Counted from the stretch's first letter, positions 1 through 5,674 are shown. The stretch: 7,067 nt of DNA from Alphaproteobacteria bacterium (GCA_003694205.1 RFKS01000001.1:1-7067); one strand, 5' to 3'. The notes: generated by a model from the sequence alone, not told the origin. A program made the numbers and translations.

Positions 1-29
1 GACGGCAGTGCAACAGGACAAGGAAGGGC

Positions 30-128
30 ATGAATCGGGAAGGTGATCGCCTGACCGGACGGGTCCGGCGCTATGTCCGGGTCGGCGGCGCGGCCGGCAT
101 CGCGATTCTGGCGTCGTTGGCGAGGTGA
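30..128 (+). CDS. Short ORF, 32 aa; possible stub of an UbiB/ABC1-kinase gene
   Basis: ATG at 30 follows a purine-rich ribosome binding site (aaggaaggg, 20-28), and the frame runs 32 codons to TGA at 126-128. It has an arginine-rich start (NREGDRLTGRVRRYVRVG) and a short hydrophobic stretch (AAGIAILASLA). From memory, alphaproteobacterial AarF/UbiB/ABC1 kinases often start with a GR(V/L)RRYARVG-like segment, so this may be the beginning of such a gene cut off by a deletion or stop. No continuation of that family is obvious in the other frames downstream, where the Crp/Fnr gene lies on the other strand. It could equally be a tiny real peptide or chance. The frame is also open to the left edge, but the ribosome binding site favours ATG 30. 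Confidence 0.3.
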   Translation: MNREGDRLTGRVRRYVRVGGAAGIAILASLAR

Positions 129-163
129 CGATGACGCGCCTCACGCGAAGACGCCGTGACAAT

Positions 164-191
164 ATCACGTCAGCGTGATCACATCAGCGTG
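164..191. repeat. Tandem 14-bp direct repeat
   Basis: Two adjacent copies, ATCACGTCAGCGTG (164-177) and ATCACATCAGCGTG (178-191), match at 13 of 14 positions. The second copy overlaps the stop codon of the minus-strand Crp/Fnr gene. A short inverted repeat CGTGA-N5-TCACG (155-169) overlaps the first copy. The array could be a slippage duplication at the gene's 3' end or a paired binding site. Nothing in the sequence decides this. Confidence 0.5.
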
Positions 192-927
192 CCTCGGCGC
201 ACGTCTCGGGCGGCAGATCTGGCGGCGCGGCCGCGCTTGCGGCAAAGGTCGCGAGCTCGGCGGGCGTGACATTGCCCAGTCGCATCAGGCGTTCGAAATC
301 ATGAATGCGGACCCGCCCGGTCTCGTAGTGCGCGACATCGCGACGCTCGAAATCCTTGAAAATGCGGCAGACATGCGCGGTGCTGAGCCCCAGCAGCTCG
401 CCGAAGAAGCGCAGACTGAGAGGAAGGGACAGGTCAAGCGATCGCGCAGGCGGCCGCCCCGTTCCTTCGCGCATCGCGATCTCGACCAGCGCCCGTGCGG
501 CGCGCTCGCTTCCCGACCGCAGGCCGAGATCGACAAGCCGGGCCTCAAGCCGTCGTCGCTGGCGCTGCATCAGTGCCATGAGCCACAGGCGCAGCTCCGG
601 ATCGGCATTGCTCGCGCGGAGCAGGGACTCGCCTTCGAATTCGCACAGTTCGGCACGCGTCAGGGCATAGGCGGCGAGACCCGGGGCGGCCCCGCAGGGA
701 AATCCCGGCGCCACCAGGTCGCCGGCGGTCATCAGGTCGGTGATCTGCCGACGCCCGTCAGGCTCCGTGCGCAGATGATAGAGCCAGCCGCCGAGAATGA
801 GGCCGACGCGACCCGGCGCCTCGCCCGCTGCGGCAATCACCTCACCGGGCGCCGCGATGCGCCTGTCGCAGCCGAGCCGTGCAAGCGCCGCCCGGATCGG
901 TGCCGCTCCTTTCGCTGCACCAGACAT
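184..927 (-). CDS. Crp/Fnr-family transcriptional regulator
   Basis: A 247-aa protein with the Crp/Fnr layout. A cNMP-binding-like beta barrel spans about residues 22-105 (APGEVIAAAGEAPGRVGLILGGWLYHL, then DGRRQITDLMTAGDLV), a dimerisation helix about 108-140, and a C-terminal winged HTH about 165-215 (FFGELLGLSTAHVCRIFKDF, wing GRVRIHDF). Such proteins are cytosolic dimers that bind promoter palindromes. The N-terminal cysteine cluster of FNR is absent; its few cysteines (C20, C78, C95, C187, C243) are scattered, so oxygen sensing through a 4Fe-4S cluster is unlikely. ATG at 927 is chosen over an upstream TTG at 984: it is a standard codon, has a GGAAG 12 bases upstream, and sits at the usual distance from the barrel. 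A near-perfect palindrome lies 44 bases upstream, possibly an autoregulatory site. The ligand is unknown. It is divergent from the PAS gene across an AT-rich gap. Confidence 0.87.
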   Translation of the reverse strand: MSGAAKGAAPIRAALARLGCDRRIAAPGEVIAAAGEAPGRVGLILGGWLYHLRTEPDGRRQITDLMTAGDLVAPGFPCGAAPGLAAYALTRAELCEFEGESLLRASNADPELRLWLMALMQRQRRRLEARLVDLGLRSGSERAARALVEIAMREGTGRPPARSLDLSLPLSLRFFGELLGLSTAHVCRIFKDFERRDVAHYETGRVRIHDFERLMRLGNVTPAELATFAASAAAPPDLPPETCAEAR

Positions 928-970
928 GTTGACCCCATCTTCCCTGCACGCCCGCCCCCGTCTGGGCGTT

Positions 971-986
971 TCTTGTACGTGCAAGA
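971..986. promoter_or_regulatory. 16-bp near-perfect palindrome upstream of the Crp/Fnr gene
   Basis: TCTTGTACGTGCAAGA reads the same on both strands apart from one base pair (T976 against G981). It starts 44 bases upstream of the regulator ATG, in its leader or core promoter. Size and symmetry fit a dimeric HTH protein operator, but the sequence does not match TTGAT-N4-ATCAA or TGTGA-N6-TCACA. Autoregulation is inferred from position only. Confidence 0.35.
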
Positions 987-1027
987 TTGATCACAAATTT
1001 TCGATAAGGCAAGATGTTCGTGAATTT

Positions 1028-1039
1028 TTACATATGTAA
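1028..1039. promoter_or_regulatory. Perfect 12-bp palindrome TTACATATGTAA
   Basis: TTACATATGTAA is identical to its reverse complement. It lies about 100 bases upstream of the Crp/Fnr start and 31 bases before the TTGACA of a possible rightward promoter. It could be a dimeric regulator site for either gene. In AT-rich DNA a 12-bp palindrome is somewhat less surprising than in the GC-rich background, so confidence is modest. Confidence 0.35.
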
Positions 1040-1069
1040 TTTACAATCACAATTAACCATAATCATCTA

Positions 1070-1097
1070 TTGACACCATTTCCCTTTTCTTTATGAC
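1070..1097 (+). promoter_or_regulatory. Possible sigma-70-type promoter towards the PAS gene
   Basis: TTGACA at 1070-1075 is a perfect -35 match. After 16 bases comes TATGAC (1092-1097), 4 of 6 to TATAAT. A start of transcription near 1104 would give a leader of over 300 bases before the PAS ATG, running through the inverted repeat and 16-bp palindrome. Only the -35 is strong. The -10 overlaps ATG 1093 of the doubtful ORF, which argues against that start codon. Confidence 0.25.
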
Positions 1098-1404
1098 GAT
1101 TTATACGCTGAACAGGTATCGCGTCTGTGGAACGATCATGACGCGAGTTCTACGCGTCAATGGCAAGATGGAATGTCTGTTCTTATACCGGTATGCCTTC
1201 CATCATGATGAACAACAAATTTTCGCAAGGTACATCCATTCCGAGAAACATGAAGACATGATTACAATCGTAAACACTAGTGCGTTTACCGTTGAAATTT
1301 CAACGATCAATTTTTCTTTGCACGGTCGTACCTCTTCCCGTCGTCAATACTTGTCACCTGGAAGCCGCATCCTGGCAAAAACTGTCGGGGGTGGCGGACC
1401 GTGA
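1093..1404 (+). CDS. Doubtful 103-aa ORF in the AT-rich island
   Basis: The frame is open from ATG 1093 to TGA 1402-1404. No ribosome binding site precedes ATG 1093; an internal ATG at 1138 has GGAAC just upstream and would give 88 aa. The later part looks strand-like (MITIVNTSAFTVEIS, then YLSPGSRILAKTV), a pattern seen in small beta-sandwich proteins, but no family is recognised. Codon choice is AT-tolerant and unlike the neighbouring genes. The frame contains several palindromes and overlaps the region just before the PAS start. It is either a small acquired gene or simply non-coding DNA; the latter is favoured. Confidence 0.2.
   Translation: MTIYTLNRYRVCGTIMTRVLRVNGKMECLFLYRYAFHHDEQQIFARYIHSEKHEDMITIVNTSAFTVEISTINFSLHGRTSSRRQYLSPGSRILAKTVGGGGP
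1270..1289. repeat. Inverted repeat GTAAAC-N8-GTTTAC
   Basis: Perfect 6-bp arms (1270-1275 and 1284-1289) are separated by 8 bases. The repeat abuts the 16-bp palindrome at 1290-1305, giving 36 continuous bases of symmetric DNA. Spacing of the half-sites fits a dimeric regulator, or a hairpin in the PAS leader RNA. Function is inferred only. Confidence 0.35.
1290..1305. promoter_or_regulatory. Perfect 16-bp palindrome CGTTGAAATTTCAACG
   Basis: CGTTGAAATTTCAACG is identical to its reverse complement over all 16 bases, about 130 bases upstream of the PAS start. A perfect 16-bp palindrome is very unlikely by chance at a given site. It is a good operator candidate for the PAS gene or the divergent regulator. 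It does not fit the FNR consensus, which needs TTGAT-N4-ATCAA. Confidence 0.5.
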
Positions 1405-1435
1405 CGCGAATGAGCAGAGGAACGCCCCCACTCTC

Positions 1436-1936
1436 ATGACGCAGGAAATTCTTCAGGACCTGGAACCGACCGATCTCCCGCCGGAGCACCCCGTGCGTGC
1501 CGTCGATGCCTACTGGCGAGAGCTTGCAGCGGGCACCGGCATCCCGACCCGTGAGGTCTTCAATCCCCTGCGCGTGCCCGCCGCCCTCCCCTGGCTCTAT
1601 CTGTTCGAACGGCTGCCCAGCGGCACCGGAGACGAGCCCTGCACGACGCAGGAGGACTATGTCCTGATCCTGTTCGGGGCCTCGACACTGTCCGACGGCG
1701 GCAAGCTTGCCGCCGGCATGCGACTGTCGGAGCTCTTCTCTGGCCCCCTTCTCGAACGACGCCTGGACGAGTTCGCGAGGGTACACCGCGAGGCCGCGCC
1801 CGTGCTCTCGCGTACCTTCATCACCGGTGGTCCGCGGCCGGGCAACTGGGTGCGCGGGCTGTTCCCGTTCCGCTCCGCGGCCGGCACGCCACAAGTGCTC
1901 GTGGTGATGATCCCGGATTTGAACCCCGCGAGCTGA
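1436..1936 (+). CDS. PAS_5-type PAS domain protein
   Basis: A 166-aa soluble protein with the layout of the alphaproteobacterial PAS_5 family (PF07310). HPVRAVDAYWREL (18-30) is followed by the conserved P-x-R-x-x-F-x-P-x-x-VPAALPWLYLFE block (37-58), a strand with a gap LFGAS (79-83), G-x-x-L-x-EL (95-100), and a final strand pair (GLFPFRS and QVLVVMIPDL). These domains sense or bind partners; the ligand is not known and no output domain is attached. ATG 1436 is chosen because the family-like region begins just after it; AGAGG at 1416-1420 is the only, rather distant, ribosome binding site. A GTG at 1391 is an in-frame alternative. The frame also stays open back to 1280 through AT-rich DNA, but those residues look non-coding. 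The response regulator follows 136 bases downstream on the same strand. Confidence 0.8.
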   Translation: MTQEILQDLEPTDLPPEHPVRAVDAYWRELAAGTGIPTREVFNPLRVPAALPWLYLFERLPSGTGDEPCTTQEDYVLILFGASTLSDGGKLAAGMRLSELFSGPLLERRLDEFARVHREAAPVLSRTFITGGPRPGNWVRGLFPFRSAAGTPQVLVVMIPDLNPAS

Positions 1937-1940
1937 GCCG

Positions 1941-1957
1941 GCCCGCCGGATGCGGGC
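1941..1957 (+). terminator. GC hairpin after the PAS gene
   Basis: GCCCGC (1941-1946) pairs perfectly with GCGGGC (1952-1957) across a 5-base loop, 4 bases after the PAS stop. There is no T-run directly after it; scattered T-runs begin near 1977. It may be a weak terminator or RNA-stabilising stem between the PAS and response regulator genes. Confidence 0.3.
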
Positions 1958-2072
1958 GTCGCGCCGCCACCGACCATTTCGCATTTTCTTAAGACTTGTC
2001 CCACTATGATACAGCCGGCAAGCCCCAATGCCGGTGCGCTTGCCGGACTCAGGCAAGGGACAGCAAGTCGCC

Positions 2073-3524
2073 ATGGCGGGCCCGATTCTCATCGTCGACG
2101 ACGAGCCGACCCAGCTGCATCTGCTCGGCGCCATGGTCGAGCGGGCCGGGCATAGCGTCGAGACCGCGGCCGACGGCGCGAGCGCCCTCGCCCGCCTCTC
2201 GGACGGCAACCGCCCGCCCGTCGCCTGCATGATCCTCGACCTGCAGATGCCAGGCATGAGTGGGCTTGAGGTCCTGAAATCCCTGCGCCCCGAGCATCCG
2301 CAGCTTCCGGTGATTGTGCTGACGGCGCATGCGAGCGTGAACCGGGTGGTCGAGGTCATGCGCGCCGGCGCTACCGATTTCCTCGTCAAGCCGGCAAGCG
2401 CGGAACGCATTCGCGCTGCCATCATGAGCGCGCTCGATCATGTCGAGATGACCGGGGAGCTGGCCCCGCTTCGCGCCGCGGTATCGACTGGCAGTGGCTT
2501 TGACGACCTGCTCGGCGAGAGCCCGGCGATCCGCGAAGCGGCGCGGCTCGCCCGGCGCGCCGCGGCGACATCGATACCGGTCCTCATTGAGGGCGAATCC
2601 GGTGTCGGCAAGGAAATGTTCGCGCGGGCGATCCATCGCGCAAGCGCCCGCGCCGGAGGTCCCTTCGTCGCCGTGAACTGTGGCGCCATCCCCGAGAATC
2701 TCGTCGAGAGCATCCTCTTCGGCCATGAAAAGGGAGCCTTTACCGGCGCCGCGGAACGCCATGCCGGCCGCTTCCAGGAGGCATCGGGCGGGACGCTGTT
2801 TCTCGATGAGGTCGGCGAGCTGTCGCTCGACATCCAGGTCAAGCTCCTGCGGGCCCTGCAGGAAGGCGAGGTCGATCCGGTCGGCGCCCGGCGGCCGGTT
2901 CCGGTCGACATCCGCCTCATCTCGGCAACGAACCGCGACATGGCGGCACGCGTCGCCGAGGGCAGCGTGCGCGAGGATCTCTATTACCGGCTCAATGTCT
3001 TTCCCTTGCACATCCCGCCGCTGCGCGAGCGGCGGGAGGACGTGCCGCTGCTCGCGACGCATTTCGCCACCGCCATCGCGCGCGCCGAGGGGCTTGCCGA
3101 AAAGGTTCTCGCTCCGGACGCGCTGAGCCTGCTGCAGGGCTATGACTGGCCGGGGAACATCCGACAGCTCCAGAACGCGATCTTTCGCGCTGTCGTCATG
3201 TCCGAGGGCGCCGTGATCACGGCCGCCGACTTTCCGCAGATCCTTGGGGCACCGGACCACAAGACGCCCGCAGGCATTGATGGCGCTCGGTCCGCGGGCG
3301 CCGTGGAGGAGGCCCATCCGTTCGTCTCCCTCATCGACGAGGCGGGAACGCTGCGCCCCCTTTCCGCGATCGAGGCGGAGGTCATCCGCAAGGCCATCCT
3401 CCGCTGCGAGGGCCGGCTTTCCGAGGTCGCGCGGCGGCTTGGCATCGGCCGCTCGACCCTGTATCGCAGGATCGACGAACTCGGCCTCGGCGAGGACGCG
3501 CGCCGCGCCCGCCACGGGTCATAG
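2073..3524 (+). CDS. NtrC-family sigma-54-dependent response regulator
   Basis: A 483-aa cytosolic activator of sigma-54 RNA polymerase with three complete domains. The receiver (about 4-122) has acidic residues D9, D10 and E11, phospho-acceptor D56 (LDLQMPGMSG), T84 and K106 (LVKP). The AAA+ domain (about 145-375) has Walker A GESGVGKE (174-181), the sigma-54-contacting GAFTGA loop (221-226), Walker B TLFLDEVGEL (241-250), sensor I ATNRD (285-289) and the WPGNIRQLQ sensor II region. A Fis-type HTH lies at about 436-471 (EVARRLGIGRSTLYRRI). All key residues are present, so it should be a phosphorylation-controlled ATPase and activator. ATG 2073 is preferred because the receiver begins at once and AAGGGA lies 12 bases upstream; ATG 2028 would add 15 unrelated residues. 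No cognate histidine kinase is in the window, and no clear -24/-12 sigma-54 promoter was seen in the gaps. The target genes are unknown. Confidence 0.95.
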   Translation: MAGPILIVDDEPTQLHLLGAMVERAGHSVETAADGASALARLSDGNRPPVACMILDLQMPGMSGLEVLKSLRPEHPQLPVIVLTAHASVNRVVEVMRAGATDFLVKPASAERIRAAIMSALDHVEMTGELAPLRAAVSTGSGFDDLLGESPAIREAARLARRAAATSIPVLIEGESGVGKEMFARAIHRASARAGGPFVAVNCGAIPENLVESILFGHEKGAFTGAAERHAGRFQEASGGTLFLDEVGELSLDIQVKLLRALQEGEVDPVGARRPVPVDIRLISATNRDMAARVAEGSVREDLYYRLNVFPLHIPPLRERREDVPLLATHFATAIARAEGLAEKVLAPDALSLLQGYDWPGNIRQLQNAIFRAVVMSEGAVITAADFPQILGAPDHKTPAGIDGARSAGAVEEAHPFVSLIDEAGTLRPLSAIEAEVIRKAILRCEGRLSEVARRLGIGRSTLYRRIDELGLGEDARRARHGS

Positions 3525-3548
3525 CAGTGCCACCGGGTCTTCATGTTT

Positions 3549-3576
3549 CCGCCATCCTCGTCACCGAGTCTGGCGG
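3549..3576 (+). terminator. Strong hairpin between the response regulator and murI
   Basis: CCGCCA (3549-3554) pairs with TGGCGG (3571-3576). Inside, CTCG (3557-3560) pairs with CGAG (3565-3568) around a TCAC tetraloop, with symmetric TC/TC internal loops. That gives 10 base pairs in 28 bases. No T-run follows, so a classical intrinsic terminator is doubtful. It ends 10 bases before the murI ribosome binding site and could act as a processing or attenuating element in a shared transcript. Confidence 0.4.
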
Positions 3577-3586
3577 TGAACAGAGT

Positions 3587-3595
3587 GGGAGAGGA
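3587..3595 (+). promoter_or_regulatory. Ribosome binding site that fixes the murI GTG start
   Basis: GGGAGAGGA ends 2 bases before GTG 3598, with its GGAG core 7-10 bases upstream. It is the strongest ribosome binding site seen on the plus strand and supports the non-ATG start, after which the conserved racemase N-terminus begins at once. Confidence 0.6.
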
Positions 3596-3597
3596 TC

Positions 3598-4455
3598 GTG
3601 ATCGGCGTCTTCGATTCCGGGTCCGGCGGCCTCACCGTCCTCGAGGCCCTCATCGCGGCGATGCCGGATCGCGACTTTCTCTATTTCGGCGATCATGCCC
3701 GCGCGCCCTATGGCACGCGGTCTGCCGAAGACGTCTACCGATCGACTCTCACGGCCGTCGATTTCCTTCTCGATCAGGGCTGCCGGCTCATCGTCATCGC
3801 CTGCAACACGGCGGCCGCGGTGGCGCTGAGACGTCTGCAACAAACATGGCTCTCTGCGCGTGCGCCCGGGGCGCGGGTGCTCGGGGTGCATGTACCGCTC
3901 GTCGAGGCCATCACCGGCACCCGATGGCGCGACGGCGCGGCGGTCGGACCGATGCGGGAACGGCCGCGACGGCTCGCCGTCTTTGCGACACCCCGGACTG
4001 TGGCGTCGCGTGCCTTTACGACCGAGATCGCCTTGCGCGCACCCACGATCCGCGTGATCGAGATCGCTTGCCCGGGGCTGGCCGACGCGATCGAGGCCAA
4101 TGCGAATGATGAGACGCTCGACCGGCTCGTTCGCGGCTTTGCGGACCGCCTTCGCGACCATCCGGACGTGCGCGACGGAATCGACGCCGCGGCACTCGCC
4201 TGCACCCATTATCCCTTCGCCGAATCGGCCTTTCGCCGCGCCCTGCCGCCGGGGACGGACCTGTTGTTGCAGCCGCGGCTCGTCGCCGCGGCGCTTGCCG
4301 ACTATCTGGCACGCAATCCGGATCTCGACAGCCCCGGGACAGGCCGCTTGCGGCTGCTCACCAGCGGTGATCCGGCGCGCCTTGACGGTCTGCTCGAAAG
4401 GCTGCCCGCATCCCTGCGGCAATTCGAGCGTGTCGCCCTCGCCTCGCCGGCCTGA
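3598..4455 (+). CDS. murI: Glutamate racemase
   Basis: A 285-aa enzyme that interconverts L- and D-glutamate without a cofactor, supplying D-glutamate for peptidoglycan in the cytosol. The N-terminus IGVFDSGSGGLTVLE carries the substrate-binding Asp-Ser (D6, S7). FGDHARAPYG (30-39) is the usual YxGDxxxxPYG region. The two catalytic cysteines are C69 in IACNTAA and C202 in ACTHYPF, the latter followed by H204, so both halves of the two-base mechanism are intact. Length is normal for the family. Translation starts at GTG with a strong GGGAGAGGA upstream. The gene lies 73 bases after the response regulator on the same strand and could be co-transcribed, although a strong hairpin lies in the gap. 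It converges on gapR, with 9 bases between the two stop codons. Confidence 0.95.
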   Translation: MIGVFDSGSGGLTVLEALIAAMPDRDFLYFGDHARAPYGTRSAEDVYRSTLTAVDFLLDQGCRLIVIACNTAAAVALRRLQQTWLSARAPGARVLGVHVPLVEAITGTRWRDGAAVGPMRERPRRLAVFATPRTVASRAFTTEIALRAPTIRVIEIACPGLADAIEANANDETLDRLVRGFADRLRDHPDVRDGIDAAALACTHYPFAESAFRRALPPGTDLLLQPRLVAAALADYLARNPDLDSPGTGRLRLLTSGDPARLDGLLERLPASLRQFERVALASPA

Positions 4456-4459
4456 GGCG
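4440..4459. terminator. Small hairpin at the murI/gapR convergence
   Basis: CGCCTC (4440-4445) pairs with GAGGCG (4454-4459) around an 8-base GC-rich loop. The stem spans the murI stop codon, between two convergent genes. No T-run is seen on either side, so it would be an unusual terminator. It is recorded because the 9-base gap leaves no other visible termination signal. Confidence 0.22.
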
Positions 4460-4464
4460 GGCGT

Positions 4465-4731
4465 CTATTCGGACGCCGGTGAGGCGCCGCCCTCGACCGC
4501 GTGCAGATAGAGGTCGAGGAGCGCTTCCTGCTCCTCGCGCTCATGGCGCTCGAGCCTGCGGATGCGGATCACCTGGCGCATGATCTTGGGTTCGAACCCG
4601 GCCGCCTTGGCTTCCGCATAGACTTCGCGGATGTCCTCGGCGATGCCGCGTTTTTCCTCCTCCAGGCGCTCGATACGCTCGATGAAGCTGCGCAGGATGT
4701 CGCCGGCGACGCCGCCGCGATTCGTGGCCAT
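4465..4731 (-). CDS. gapR: GapR-like DNA-binding protein (DUF2312)
   Basis: An 88-aa protein that follows the GapR/DUF2312 family (PF10073) along almost its whole length. The N-terminal helix [20 protein letters not shown] is the coiled-coil dimer region, then comes the family hallmark [20 protein letters not shown] (34-53), the basic stretch [13 protein letters not shown] (54-66), and the C-terminal helix [16 protein letters not shown]. GapR is an alphaproteobacterial nucleoid protein that encircles overtwisted, AT-rich DNA and assists replication and chromosome organisation; the role here is by homology. ATG 4731 has a clear ribosome binding site, GGAGGA (minus strand, 4739-4744), 7 bases upstream. 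Some alphaproteobacteria carry several DUF2312 paralogues, so this may not be the main GapR. A short inverted repeat AACTC-GG-GAGTT (4747-4758) sits in its leader. Confidence 0.9.
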   Translation of the reverse strand: MATNRGGVAGDILRSFIERIERLEEEKRGIAEDIREVYAEAKAAGFEPKIMRQVIRIRRLERHEREEQEALLDLYLHAVEGGASPASE

Positions 4732-4807
4732 GAACGGATCCTCCAGAACTCGGGAGTTTGGGACAGTGAGGGGCTTGTAGTCGAGCCGGCGCGGCGATGC
4801 AATCCGC

Positions 4808-5617
4808 TCAGGCGGCGCAGCTTCGGAGCGCGCGCCTGACCGCCGCGATCTGGTCGTCGACCGAGATTTCCATCACCGAGGTGATTTCCAGCGCCCGGTC
4901 CTCGAACGCATTCTCGTCGGGGTGCGACTCCTGCCAGGCCGCGACCGTCTTGTCGCGAAGATGCAAAAGCTGCTCAATCTGCGGCCGGAACAGCCGCAGC
5001 ATGGCGGTGATCCAGATATTGGTCGCCCAGGACGGCCGGGCGAGGTCGATGACGAATCGGTCGAGCATGCGGATCACGTCCTCGGCCCGGTACCAGGCCT
5101 CCCCGGTCACCCAGCGATTGGTGGTAAAAAGCCGGATGGGAAAGCCCGCCCGGTTCATCGAGATGGCGACAAGGTGGCTCAGTGCATCATCCGGGTCCTT
5201 CGGCGGCTCGTAATCGGGCAGCGGTGCCGGGCGCACGCCGTTGGGCATGCCCCTGGGCCTCAGAAAGCAGTGGAAGTGTCCGTGCTCGCCGCCGCGCAGC
5301 TCGGCCGGATGCGCGTGATAATAATATTGCGCGTGCGTCTCCGGATCGTAGACATCCCCCTTCGGGTAATGATCCCATTCATAGAAGGTCCCCTGCCCGC
5401 GCAGGATCTCGCCGACCACATTGTCCTCGGTCTTGGCGAGGACGCGATAGCATTCGCGCACGCGCGCGCCGGCCTCGCGCATCGCTTCCAGCCGTTCACG
5501 CGACAGACCGCTGAAATCGAGACGTGCCGGCCGACGCCCTGCGAGCGGCAGTTTCGGCGCCGCCTTCCGGCCCCGCCTTGCCGTACCCTTGCGCTCCTTT
5601 TTGCCGCTGCCCGTCAT
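4808..5617 (-). CDS. Conserved protein of unknown function with a histidine cluster (DUF6969-like)
   Basis: A 269-aa protein with no signal peptide or membrane segment. The first 30 residues are highly basic ([15 protein letters not shown]) and probably disordered. The core starts near 33. Its striking part is residues 80-120: [20 protein letters not shown], then [20 protein letters not shown]. This places seven histidines (83, 95, 101, 103, 112, 114, 116) in 34 residues, a pattern suited to metal or phosphate-ester chemistry. Later blocks include [14 protein letters not shown] (163-176) and a helical C-terminus. From memory this resembles the DUF6969 family, whose function is not known to me; that name needs a profile search. 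ATG 5617 is preceded by GAGGGAAC at a somewhat long spacing. It lies 57 bases after the cytochrome c gene and 76 bases before gapR, all on the minus strand, so a shared transcript is possible. Confidence 0.75.
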   Translation of the reverse strand: MTGSGKKERKGTARRGRKAAPKLPLAGRRPARLDFSGLSRERLEAMREAGARVRECYRVLAKTEDNVVGEILRGQGTFYEWDHYPKGDVYDPETHAQYYYHAHPAELRGGEHGHFHCFLRPRGMPNGVRPAPLPDYEPPKDPDDALSHLVAISMNRAGFPIRLFTTNRWVTGEAWYRAEDVIRMLDRFVIDLARPSWATNIWITAMLRLFRPQIEQLLHLRDKTVAAWQESHPDENAFEDRALEITSVMEISVDDQIAAVRRALRSCAA

Positions 5618-5674
5618 GGCCCAAGTTCCCTCATGTTGGGGATATTAGCCGACACGCCGCGCCCCTGCGACGCG

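Larger units (their letters stand above)
986..1435. other. AT-rich, palindrome-rich intergenic island
   Basis: This stretch between two divergent genes is visibly AT-rich up to about 1330, in contrast to the strongly GC-rich genes on both sides. It contains perfect palindromes at 1028-1039 (12 bp), 1185-1194 (ATACCGGTAT), 1201-1210 (CATCATGATG) and 1290-1305 (16 bp), plus an inverted repeat at 1270-1289. Two short blocks recur in the same order about 221 bases apart: ACAAATTTTCG at 993 and 1215, TTACAATC at 1041 and 1262. A plus-strand frame is open at 1093-1404 but does not use GC-rich third positions. The island is best read as a large bidirectional regulatory region, or a fragment of acquired DNA. 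No convincing gene is seen in it. Confidence 0.6.

Noticed and set aside
175..990. 271-codon plus-strand frame opposite the Crp/Fnr gene
   Set aside because: Shadow of the minus-strand regulator, which has clear family motifs; this frame has none.
987..1010. FNR/Crp box around TTGATCACAAATTTTCGATAA
   Set aside because: Only the TTGAT half matches; the second half-site is at the wrong distance and imperfect.
1307..2425. 372-codon minus-strand frame spanning the PAS gene and the start of the response regulator
   Set aside because: No recognisable domain, Arg/Gly/Ala-rich shadow composition, and it covers two well-supported genes on the other strand.
2049..3515. 488-codon open frame on the minus strand opposite the response regulator
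   Set aside because: It mirrors the codon bias of a GC-rich plus-strand gene, has no recognisable domain, and the plus strand has complete receiver, AAA+ and HTH motifs.
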